Notes under the pieces: generated by a model
What the model was told of the DNA's origin: nothing
The model's input: the letters and a program-made list of their open reading frames with translations, nothing else
Database searches by the model: none
Made by a program: the position numbers and the translations under genes
In this document: positions 8,141-15,670 of the stretch, piece by piece
Position numbering within the stretch: the first letter of the stretch is position 1
Layout of the letters: each line of letters begins with the position of its first letter
From: Allobosea sp.
GTDB taxonomy: Bacteria > Pseudomonadota > Alphaproteobacteria > Rhizobiales > Beijerinckiaceae
Direction of reading: 5' to 3'
Assembly: GCA_024231975.1 (NCBI GenBank)
Contig: JAAEQB010000031.1
Span: 62,001 to 126,000 of the forward strand
DNA length: 64,000 nt

Positions 8141-9061
8141 TTACTTTTCTTCATCTCGCCGCGGCGCGATGCTGCGCTTCAGCGCCTGGCTGAGCAGCGC
8201 CATCAGGTCGCGCGTCACCGGCCGCATCGGCACCGATTTGCGCGTGATGATGCCGAGCGTGCGGGTGACCGCCGGCGAACGCAGGGGAACCGCGACGAGC
8301 TCGCCGGCATCGACGACGTCGAGCGAAAGCTGCGGCACCACGGCGTAACCGATGCGCGAGCGCACCAGGCTGACCGCGGTGACGACGCGCTGGACCTCAT
8401 AGCGCCAGGTCAGGCTCTCGCGCCGCGCCCCGAGCGCATCGTCGATCAGGATCCGGTTTCCGGTCTCGGCGCTGATCCGCACCAGCGGCTCATCCTGCAA
8501 CTGCGCCCAGGTCAGCGAAGCCGCCTGCGCCAGCGGCATCGAGCGATGGCTGACCAGCACGAAGGGCTCCTTGACGACCGGCCTCAGCTCCAGATCAAAG
8601 CGATTGGCGGCGACGATGGTGACGCCGAACTCGGCCTCGCCCGACTGGACCTTGTCGGCGATCTCGGAGGCGGAGTTGTCATGGATGCGGACGCCGACGC
8701 CGGGATGGCGCGCGGCGAAGGCGGCGATTACCGCCGGCATGCAATGGGCCGCCACCGTCGGCAGGCAGCCGAGCGAGACCTGCTCATCGCCCTCGCGCAG
8801 GTCGACCCTGACCTCGTTGATGGCGAAGCCGAGGTCCTCGAAGATGCGCCGTGCCCGCGGCAGCAGCGTCGTGCCGGCTGCGGTCAGCGAGACCTGCCGG
8901 GTCGTTCGTAGGAAGAGCGGCGTGCTCAGCGATTCCTCCAGCTTGCGGATGCGGTGGCTGAGCGCCGTCTGCGACAGGTTGAGATGCGAGGCGGCCGCAC
9001 GGAAACTGCCGCGCTCGGCGATGCTGACGAAGGCCTGCAATCCGAGAACGTCTACCCTCAT
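8141..9061 (-). CDS. LysR-family transcriptional regulator (probable regulator of the gal-type operon)
   Basis: This 306-residue LysR regulator has an N-terminal winged helix-turn-helix (AFVSIAERGSFRAAASHLNLSQTALSHRIRKLEE, residues about 10-45) and a type 2 periplasmic-binding-like effector domain from about residue 90. Unlike many LysR genes it points the same way as the operon it precedes, and its start overlaps the response-regulator stop by 4 bp. It could therefore be co-transcribed with the two-component genes while controlling the 8055-8140 promoter. GalR-like control of a gallate operon is the obvious model. Confidence 0.93.
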   Translation of the reverse strand: MRVDVLGLQAFVSIAERGSFRAAASHLNLSQTALSHRIRKLEESLSTPLFLRTTRQVSLTAAGTTLLPRARRIFEDLGFAINEVRVDLREGDEQVSLGCLPTVAAHCMPAVIAAFAARHPGVGVRIHDNSASEIADKVQSGEAEFGVTIVAANRFDLELRPVVKEPFVLVSHRSMPLAQAASLTWAQLQDEPLVRISAETGNRILIDDALGARRESLTWRYEVQRVVTAVSLVRSRIGYAVVPQLSLDVVDAGELVAVPLRSPAVTRTLGIITRKSVPMRPVTRDLMALLSQALKRSIAPRRDEEK

Positions 9062-9687
9062 CGGATTGCCTGTCCCTTGCCGGAAATGAGATCGGCGAGC
9101 CGGACCAATTCGGCCAGCGTCGCGGCGCCCATCTTCCTCATCACCTGCCCGCGATGCACCTTCACGGTCACCTCGCTCAGGCCGAGATCAGCCGCAATCT
9201 GCTTGTTGAGCCGCCCTTGCACGACGGAGGCGAGAACCTCCTTCTCCCGTCCAGTCAGCGTCGCGAAGCGTTCCTTCAGCTCGGCGAGCGCCGCCTCGTC
9301 GCGGCGCCTCGCCTCGTCCTTCTCGATCGCCACACGCACCGCATCGAGCAGATCCTGCTCGCGGAACGGCTTCAGCAGGAACTCGACCGCACCGGCCTTG
9401 ATCGCCCGCACCGCCATCGGCACGTCGCCATGGCCGGTGAGGAAGACGATCGGGATCGGGTCGTTCAGCACGGAAAGCTCGGCCTGGAAGTCCATGCCGC
9501 TCGGGCCGGGCATCCTGACGTCGAGCACGAGGCAGGACGGCGTATCGGGCCGCCGCGCGAGCGCGAACTCCCTCACAGAGGCGAAAGCTGACACCGCATA
9601 GCCGACCGAGCGGAACAGGCTGTCGAGCCCCTCGCGCACGGAGAGATCGTCGTCGACGACGAAGACGGTCGCTGGCTGCCTATCCAT
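9058..9687 (-). CDS. FixJ-type response regulator (REC + LuxR helix-turn-helix)
   Basis: This 209-residue response regulator has a receiver domain (residues 8-122) with DDD near the N-terminus, phosphoacceptor Asp in LVLDVRMPGPSG, Thr in FLTGHGD and Lys in LLKPFRE. The C-terminal LuxR helix-turn-helix reads LTGREKEVLASVVQGRLNKQIAADLGLSEVTVKVHRGQVMRK. It resembles FixJ, StyR and TodT, which activate promoters when phosphorylated. Its start overlaps the kinase gene by 8 bp, making the kinase at 9680-10756 its likely partner. Close linkage to the gal-type genes suggests a catabolic target, not shown by the sequence. Confidence 0.93.
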   Translation of the reverse strand: MDRQPATVFVVDDDLSVREGLDSLFRSVGYAVSAFASVREFALARRPDTPSCLVLDVRMPGPSGMDFQAELSVLNDPIPIVFLTGHGDVPMAVRAIKAGAVEFLLKPFREQDLLDAVRVAIEKDEARRRDEAALAELKERFATLTGREKEVLASVVQGRLNKQIAADLGLSEVTVKVHRGQVMRKMGAATLAELVRLADLISGKGQAIR

Positions 9688-10756
9688 GCTGACGGTCCGA
9701 TGTGGCGCCGATCACCGGCAAGGTGAAGCCGAAGACCATGCCGCGCGGGTGATTGGCGGCGGCATAGATCGCCCCGCCATGCGCCTCGACGATCGAGCGG
9801 CTGATCGCCAGGCCCATGCCCATCCCGCCCGGCTTGGTCGAGTGGAAGGCCTCGAACACCTGTGCGATCGCGGCCGGCGACAGGCTGACGCCGGTATCGC
9901 GGACGCTCACCGTGATCGTGCCGCCATCGCTGGCGGCGCCGACCAGCAGGTCGCGCGGCCCTGTCTCCAGCCCGCCCATCGCTTCCGCTGCATTGATCAC
10001 CAGATTAAGCACGACCTGCTGCAGCTGGACCTTGTCGCCGAGCGGTTGCGGCAGGTCATCGGCCAGATCGGTCTGGAGCATCACGCGATGCTTGCGCAGT
10101 TCGCCGCGGGTCAGCGCCAGGACCTCCTCGATCAGCGCGACCATATCGAGCCGGTCGCGCGAGGGCGGAGCTTTGGCGACGAGGTTGCGCACCCGCCCGA
10201 TCACCTCACCGGCTCGGTCGGCATCGGCGACGACGCGCTGAAGCGCCTGCCGGGCCTCGCCCGGATCGGGCGGCGTCGCCGCGAGCCAGCGCAGCGCGGC
10301 ATGGCCGCTGGCGACGATCCCGGCGAGCGGCTGGCTGACCTCATGCGCGATCGAGGCGGTCAATTCGCCCATGGTGGTGACGCGCGCCATATGCGCCAGC
10401 TCGGCCTGGGTCTGGCGGACGCGCGCCTCGGCCGCCTCGATCCGCAAGGCGAGATAGGTGGTCGCGCCGATGGCGATCAGGCTGAGCGCTCCGTTCGCCA
10501 GGCCGGTCTCCTGGATTCCGCGCGGCGTCAGCAGATAGCTCAGCACTGTCAGCACAGCGCTGGCAGCGCCGAACGAGACGACCACGGCCGGCCGGTCGAA
10601 CCTGACCGAGATCAGGATCACCGCGACATAGAGGACCGCGACGGCGATCTCCAGGCTGGTGAAGGTGTCCGCCACGAAGATCGCGGCCATCGACGCGATC
10701 AGGCCGAGCCAGAGCCATGGTCTTTCGATGCGCATGCGCTCGCGATCGCGCATCAT
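9680..10756 (-). CDS. Membrane sensor histidine kinase
   Basis: This 358-residue kinase begins with a hydrophobic region (about residues 12-105, probably four helices) and has no obvious periplasmic domain. A coiled stretch leads to a HisKA domain with the phosphoacceptor motif SIAHEVSQPLAGI, then HATPase_c with the N box (NLVINAAEAM), G1 (VRDTGVSLS) and G2 (GGMGMGLAISRSIVEAHGG). The short membrane sensor suggests detection of a membrane or redox signal, or of a transporter partner. It is encoded directly upstream of its FixJ-type regulator with an 8-bp overlap. Start choice between two adjacent ATGs (10756 or 10753) is open. Confidence 0.92.
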   Translation of the reverse strand: MMRDRERMRIERPWLWLGLIASMAAIFVADTFTSLEIAVAVLYVAVILISVRFDRPAVVVSFGAASAVLTVLSYLLTPRGIQETGLANGALSLIAIGATTYLALRIEAAEARVRQTQAELAHMARVTTMGELTASIAHEVSQPLAGIVASGHAALRWLAATPPDPGEARQALQRVVADADRAGEVIGRVRNLVAKAPPSRDRLDMVALIEEVLALTRGELRKHRVMLQTDLADDLPQPLGDKVQLQQVVLNLVINAAEAMGGLETGPRDLLVGAASDGGTITVSVRDTGVSLSPAAIAQVFEAFHSTKPGGMGMGLAISRSIVEAHGGAIYAAANHPRGMVFGFTLPVIGATSDRQHG

Positions 10757-10834
10757 GCCCCGCCCTTCATCCCCGGCCTGCTGGCCGCTCGATCCGACAA
10801 GACAGGCCGCCGGCTGCCCTGTCCAGCCCGGGTA

Positions 10835-12166
10835 TCAGCTCGGATTGTCGAGGGTGAACAGGTCGGCATCCTCGTCATAGGCGAAGTATTCGCCATAGCG
10901 GGCCCAGTTCGTCACCGCCTTCAGCGTCGTCGCGGCATAGTCCTCCGACATATGGTCCTCGAGCTCGTCGCGGAAGCGCGGGGCCGGCGCCTTGTGGCTG
11001 GAGCGCTCGTCGAGCACCCGCCGGATATGGGCGGCGAGCGGCACATAGGCCGCGAGCTGCTGGGCGAACAGGCGCTTGCGTCCGTCGACATCGGCGTCGG
11101 CGAAGCGCAGCCCGGCGGCGGTCAGCCTGATGTCGCCGCCTTCGAGATCGGCGAAGCGCAGCAGCTGCAGCGTCTCGGCCACCGGGAAAAGGTCGTCGAT
11201 CTCCAGGTGCAATTCGGCGGCGAGCGGCGGCAGGTCGGCTTCGCCCCGATAGGGCGCGCCAGCGATGGTCTCGATCAGCCCCGCCATCAGATTGGTCGAG
11301 ACCCGCGGCAGCGCCATGGCGATGCCGGTGCCGGGAAAGAAGCCGTCGCGCGCCGGCGTGCCGGCCTTCGCGGTCATGCGGGCATAGATGTCCTCGACCA
11401 AGGTGCGGAAGGCCGGGTCGAGGCGATTGCGCGGCTGCGGCAGCTCGACCTTCAGCTCGGCGATGACGCGGCCGGGATTGGAGCCGAAGATCAGGATGCG
11501 ATCGCACATCAGCACCGCTTCCTCGATATTGTGCGTCACCATCAGGATCGCCTCGATCGGCATCCTGCCCTCGCACCAGAGGTCGAGCAGGTCGGTGCGC
11601 AGCGTCTCGGCTGTGAGCACGTCGAGCGCCGAGAACGGCTCGTCCATCAGCAGCACCTTGGGATGCACCACCAGCGCACGCGCCAGGCCGACGCGCTGGC
11701 GCATGCCGCCGGAAAGCTCCTTTGGATAGGCGCTCTCGAAGCCGTCGAGGCCGATCAGGTCGATGGCGGCAAGCGCACGCTTGCGCCGCTCGGCCGACGC
11801 GACGCCCTGCGCCTCCAGGCCGAGCTCGACATTCTCCAGCACGCTCAGCCAGGGAAACAGCGCAAAGCTCTGGAAGACGACAGCGACGCCGGAGCTCGGC
11901 CCGGTCACCGTCCGCCCCTCGAAGGTGACGGTACCGCCGCTCGGCTGGATCAGCCCGGCGATCGCCCGCAGCAGCGTCGACTTGCCCGAGCCGGAGCGGC
12001 CCAGCAGGCCGACGATCTCGCCGGGCCGCAGCTCGACATCGACCTTGTCGAGCACGACGAGCGAGCCGGCCGCGCCCTTGTCATAGCTCTGGCAGACCTC
12101 TTTGGCGCTGACGAGCGGAGTGGCCTTCTCGGCCTTGAAATCGCGGGTCGCGATGATCTCGTTCAT
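10835..12166 (-). CDS. NitT/TauT-type ABC transporter ATPase with C-terminal AAA-associated extension
   Basis: This 443-residue protein has an N-terminal ABC ATPase of the nitrate/taurine class (residues about 15-250) with Walker A GRSGSGKST, Q-loop VFQSFALFPWL, signature LSGGMRQRVGLARAL and Walker B LLMDEPFSALD. About 190 further residues follow, containing EIDDLFPVAETLQLLRFADLEGG and a helical, acidic end. That extension matches the AAA-associated C-terminal domain seen on a subset of these ATPases and may sense a regulatory state. It lies 24 bp downstream of the double permease, so the pair forms one system. The transported solute is unknown. Confidence 0.9.
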   Translation of the reverse strand: MNEIIATRDFKAEKATPLVSAKEVCQSYDKGAAGSLVVLDKVDVELRPGEIVGLLGRSGSGKSTLLRAIAGLIQPSGGTVTFEGRTVTGPSSGVAVVFQSFALFPWLSVLENVELGLEAQGVASAERRKRALAAIDLIGLDGFESAYPKELSGGMRQRVGLARALVVHPKVLLMDEPFSALDVLTAETLRTDLLDLWCEGRMPIEAILMVTHNIEEAVLMCDRILIFGSNPGRVIAELKVELPQPRNRLDPAFRTLVEDIYARMTAKAGTPARDGFFPGTGIAMALPRVSTNLMAGLIETIAGAPYRGEADLPPLAAELHLEIDDLFPVAETLQLLRFADLEGGDIRLTAAGLRFADADVDGRKRLFAQQLAAYVPLAAHIRRVLDERSSHKAPAPRFRDELEDHMSEDYAATTLKAVTNWARYGEYFAYDEDADLFTLDNPS

Positions 12167-12190
12167 GGCGGCATCCTCCTGCGAAAAGGG

Positions 12191-13942
12191 TCAGTCGAGG
12201 CGCATCCGGCGTTCCGCCATCACATAGAGCGGGCGCCAGAGCAGGCGGTTGAAGAGCGTAACGAAGAGCGACATGACGGCGATGCCGAGCACGACGCGCG
12301 GGAAGTCGCCGGCCTCGGTCGCGTTGGCGATGTAGGCGCCAAGGCCATAGGCTTCGAGCTTGGTGTCGCCCCAGCTCGCGACTTCGGCGACGATGCTGGC
12401 GTTCCAGGAGCCGCCCGACGCGGTCAGGGCACCGGTGACGTAATAGGGGAAGATCCCCGGCAGCATGACGCGCCGCCACCACGTCCACGAACGCAGCTGG
12501 TAGACCGAAGCCGCCTCGCGCAGATCGGTCGGGAAGGCGCTCGCCCCGGCGATGACGTTGAACAGGATGTACCATTGCGTGCCGAGCACCATCAGCGGCG
12601 AGAGCCAGATGTCGGGGCTGGCGCCAGTCGCGACGATGGCGATGACCGCGAAGGGGAACAGCACGTTCGCCGGGAAGGCCGCGAGGAACTGCGCCACCGG
12701 CTGGACGCGCTCGGCGACGACCGGGCGCAGGCCAATCCAGACGCCGACCGGGATCCAGATCACGCTGGCGACGGCGATCAGCAGGGTGACGCGCACCAAG
12801 GTGACGAGGCCGCGCGCCAGCGGGTCCCAGGCATCGGACCAGGACAGGCTCTGCCCGAGATAGCTGATGGCGGTCCACATCGCCCAGGCGCCGATGGCGA
12901 GGATCAAGGCGAGCCAGGCCCGGTCGAGCGCCTTGCTGCTACCCACACTGACCTCACGCCGCGCCGGCTGTGCGCTACGGAACCGCACCAGCAGCAGCCG
13001 GCCGCCCAGCCAGGCGAGCGGAGCCGTCAGGCGCTTGAGCAGGCGGGTGCGCCGGGCGAGCGCATGCACCCAGGAGCGCGGCTTCTGCTGGCCGGCGGTC
13101 TGCTCGAAGCGGAACTTGTCGGCCCAGGCGACGATCGGCCGGAACAGCAGCTGGTCATAGAGGCCGATCACGACCGCCATCGCCAGCACCGCCCAGGCCA
13201 CGGCGGCAAAGTCCTGCTCCTTGATGGCGAGCGCCAGCCAGGAGCCGAGGCCCGGCAGCTGCACGGTGGTGTCGCCGACGGTGATCGCCTCGGAGGCGAC
13301 GACGAAGAACCAGCCGCCGGACATCGACATCATCGTGTTCCAGACCAGGCCGGGCATGGCGAAGGGTGCCTCCAGCCGCCAGAAGCGCTGCCAGGACGAC
13401 AGGCCGAAGCTGCGGCTGACCTCGTCGAGATCGCGCGGGACCGTGCGCAGCGACTGGTAGAAGGAGAAGGCCATGTTCCAGGCCTGGCTGGTGAAGATCG
13501 CGAAGATCGAGGCGCATTCGGCGCCGAGCTGGCTGCCGGGGAACAGCCCCATGAAGAAGGTGACGGTGAAGGTCAGGAAGCCCAGCACCGGCACCGATTG
13601 CAGGATATCGAGCGCCGGAATGATCACCATCTCGGCACGCCGGCTCTTGGCCGCCAGCGTCGCGATGGTGAAGGTGAAGATCAGCGAGGCGATGATCGCC
13701 GCGAACATCCGCATCGTGGTGCGCAGCGCATAGTCCGGCAGCAGCGCCGGATCGAGCACGACGGGCTCGGTGGCAAGGCCGGAGAGCGGCGCGCGCATCG
13801 CCGCCGCGCCGTGCAATGCCAGCACGGCGAGCGCGGCTAAGAGCGCGAACGCCGCCAGGTCATAGAGATTGGGCAAGACGCGGTTGCGCGCCAGGGTGGC
13901 GAGCGCGCTGCGCCCGGCATCACGGTTCGACAGAAACGCCAT
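12191..13942 (-). CDS. Tandem-fused ABC transporter permease (two BPD_transp_1 domains)
   Basis: This 583-residue membrane protein contains two complete binding-protein-dependent permease domains. The first spans about residues 75-285 and the second about residues 365-575. Each has an EAA-type loop: EVSRSFGLSSWQRFWRLEAP in the first and REAASVYQLRSWTWWRRVMLP in the second. One polypeptide can thus form the entire pore, in contrast to the usual dimer of single-domain permeases. The ATG at 13940-13942 is chosen because translation further upstream is arginine/alanine-rich and unlike a membrane protein. No periplasmic receptor gene is adjacent, which is unusual for an importer. Confidence 0.88.
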   Translation of the reverse strand: MAFLSNRDAGRSALATLARNRVLPNLYDLAAFALLAALAVLALHGAAAMRAPLSGLATEPVVLDPALLPDYALRTTMRMFAAIIASLIFTFTIATLAAKSRRAEMVIIPALDILQSVPVLGFLTFTVTFFMGLFPGSQLGAECASIFAIFTSQAWNMAFSFYQSLRTVPRDLDEVSRSFGLSSWQRFWRLEAPFAMPGLVWNTMMSMSGGWFFVVASEAITVGDTTVQLPGLGSWLALAIKEQDFAAVAWAVLAMAVVIGLYDQLLFRPIVAWADKFRFEQTAGQQKPRSWVHALARRTRLLKRLTAPLAWLGGRLLLVRFRSAQPARREVSVGSSKALDRAWLALILAIGAWAMWTAISYLGQSLSWSDAWDPLARGLVTLVRVTLLIAVASVIWIPVGVWIGLRPVVAERVQPVAQFLAAFPANVLFPFAVIAIVATGASPDIWLSPLMVLGTQWYILFNVIAGASAFPTDLREAASVYQLRSWTWWRRVMLPGIFPYYVTGALTASGGSWNASIVAEVASWGDTKLEAYGLGAYIANATEAGDFPRVVLGIAVMSLFVTLFNRLLWRPLYVMAERRMRLD

Positions 13943-14006
13943 GGGAGCCTCGGCGGAAGAGAGGTGGCCGCGAGCGGCGGCCAGACTTGCGGACGATGCG
14001 CTCTGC

Positions 14007-14249
14007 TCAGGCAGCGCGCCTGCGAGGCGAGCGACGACTGCCGTCCTCTTCGCAGCACTCGCCGCCCTCGCTGCGCCAGCGGCATTCCAAGCGCCCATCC
14101 GTGGCACTGACCCGCCATTCCGCGACCAGAACCTGTCGCCTGGGCACGACCGCATGCGGAAGCGTGCGGTTGCCCCGGCGAAGGCCGGGCCATGCCGGCT
14201 GATGCGCAGAAGAAGCTGCGAGGTGCCGAAACGCGACGATGTTGTTCAT
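14007..14249 (-). CDS. Small hypothetical protein (about 80 aa)
   Basis: This short reading frame begins at an ATG (14247-14249) preceded by a convincing ribosome site (GAGGTGG). The C-terminal half, with QVLVAEWRVSATDGRLECRW, resembles small uncharacterised proteins of Rhizobiales that end with a short Trp-rich sandwich. The N-terminal half (HQPAWPGLRRGNR) is translated from a CCCGGC/GCCGGG hairpin that looks like a REP element, so part of the frame may be an inserted repeat. It lies 64 bp upstream of the double-permease start. No function can be assigned and it may not be a real gene. Confidence 0.42.
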   Translation of the reverse strand: MNNIVAFRHLAASSAHQPAWPGLRRGNRTLPHAVVPRRQVLVAEWRVSATDGRLECRWRSEGGECCEEDGSRRSPRRRAA

Positions 14250-14512
14250 GGCCCACCTCTTCGATCCCGGTGGGGCCATCCGACGAGCGAACGGGCGCGC
14301 ATGGCGACACGCGCCGCAGCGATTGCTGCGCGCGATGGTCGGCATGGCCACGTCGCTGCGACGGAAAGCCGGCTGTTGCGAGAGCGCTTCGCGATCAGCG
14401 CCGCGAAGACATCGCCTCTCTGCGCCTCAAGGCGATGGCGATCAATCGGACGATGGGATCGCGACCGATACCTTGGTATAGCCCCGCCGGCTCCGCATTC
14501 GGCGGCTCTGCA
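14250..14512. other. Non-coding gap between the small ORF and the PLP enzyme gene
   Basis: These 263 bp lie downstream of the 14513-24712 transcription unit and upstream of the small frame at 14007-14249. I see no open frame with coding character on either strand, no T-run terminator and no recognisable riboswitch. A promoter for the small gene and the tandem permease probably lies here, but no clear -35/-10 pair is visible. Confidence 0.35.
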
Positions 14513-15670
14513 TCAATCGGCGCGGCCGCGTGCCTCAACCGGCCATTGCGCCACGAGATCGCCCCCGCGCACGACGTGCAGGATGTCGTGCAGGTTGATC
14601 GTCGGGTCGCAATGCGGAACCGTGCATTCGACCACCGTACCGATGGGCAAGGTGCTCTGCCTTTCTGACGGCAGGATGCGGCCGAACTCGTCGCCGCACC
14701 ATTCGATTCGCCCGACCAGCTCGCCGTTCAGGAAAACGCGTGGCGGCGGGCCATCGAGCGCAAAGCTCTTGCTGCCGCCATCGGTGATGGCGAAGCCGAG
14801 CGAGCTGTGGCCGATCACGGTGACCGCGATGCGCAGCGCCGGCTCGAACTCCGGCCCGCCCCGGCCATGCATGTCGACGCTGCCATAAGCCTCGTCCATG
14901 AAGACATAGGAGCCGGCCTGGATCTCGGTCAGCAATCGGTCCTCGCCGTCGAGGAGATGGCTGCCGGTGCCGCCGCCCGAGACGATCTCCGGCGGGAAGC
15001 CGGCCTCGCGCAAAGCGTCGAGCATTGAGGCAAGCAACCGGCCCATCTCCTGGTTGGCGGCACGGCGCGCGGCGAAGTCGTCGATATGCTGCACGCGGCC
15101 CTGATAGGCCTGGACGCCGCGATAGCGCAGCCCTTCCAGTCCGGAGACCAACCGCGCCAGTTCGACAGCCTCGGCCGGCGTCGCAACACCGCTGCGCTTC
15201 AGCCCGACATCGAGATCGACCAGCACGTCGAAGGCCGTGCCGTGCCGCGGCGCCGCCTGCGCATAGGCGGTGGCGAGATCGGCCCGATCGATCACGACGC
15301 CGATGCGCCCGCCCGCTGCCGCCGCGCGCGCCAGAGCGTCGATCTTCGCAGGGCTTGCGATCGGAGCGCTGAGCAGGAGGTCGCGGACACCGCCCTCGAA
15401 CAGCGCCAGCAATTCGCCCGGCTTGGCGCAGCAATTGCCGAGCGCTCCCGCCGCCATCTGCCGGCGGGTGATCTCGGCGCATTTATGCGATTTCGCATGC
15501 GGCCGGAGGTTCAGCCCGGCCTTGCGGCAGGTCTGCGCCATCAGCGCGATATTGTGCTCGAACAGATCGAGGTCGAGCACCGCTGCCGGTGTCTCCAGCC
15601 GCGTCCTGCTGCCGGGTTCGCCGACGAGTTTCTGGTTGAGGGCAGCCGCTCCGAACAGGGCCTTGCTCAT
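14513..15670 (-). CDS. D-threonine aldolase / D-serine dehydratase-like PLP enzyme (alanine racemase fold)
   Basis: This 385-residue fold-type III PLP protein has LETPAAVLDLDLFEHNI near the start and RPHAKSHKCAEI (about residues 57-68), where the second lysine is the expected Schiff-base residue. The C-terminal VPHCDPTINLHD carries the His/Asp metal ligands typical of D-threonine aldolase and eukaryotic-type D-serine dehydratase. It would cleave or deaminate a D-3-hydroxy amino acid. Its start overlaps hyuB by 4 bp, which places it as the last gene of the transporter-hydantoinase operon. A role on a D-amino acid released from a hydantoin-like compound is plausible but unproven. Confidence 0.86.
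   Translation of the reverse strand: MSKALFGAAALNQKLVGEPGSRTRLETPAAVLDLDLFEHNIALMAQTCRKAGLNLRPHAKSHKCAEITRRQMAAGALGNCCAKPGELLALFEGGVRDLLLSAPIASPAKIDALARAAAAGGRIGVVIDRADLATAYAQAAPRHGTAFDVLVDLDVGLKRSGVATPAEAVELARLVSGLEGLRYRGVQAYQGRVQHIDDFAARRAANQEMGRLLASMLDALREAGFPPEIVSGGGTGSHLLDGEDRLLTEIQAGSYVFMDEAYGSVDMHGRGGPEFEPALRIAVTVIGHSSLGFAITDGGSKSFALDGPPPRVFLNGELVGRIEWCGDEFGRILPSERQSTLPIGTVVECTVPHCDPTINLHDILHVVRGGDLVAQWPVEARGRAD

Noticed and set aside
9686..13840. Very long open frame on the plus strand opposite the kinase and ABC genes
   Set aside because: Its translation is dominated by Arg, Asp, Gln and His without domains, whereas the minus strand shows clear kinase, ATPase and permease motifs. 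It is an antisense artefact of high third-position GC.
13943..14155. N-terminal extension of the double permease
   Set aside because: The extension is Arg/Ala-rich, has no membrane character and lacks a ribosome site at its first ATG. The ATG at 13942 begins a normal permease N-terminus.
14250..14512. Guanidine- or other riboswitch upstream of the tandem ABC transporter
   Set aside because: Considered because the transporter class is sometimes riboswitch-controlled, but I could find no conserved core or paired helices.
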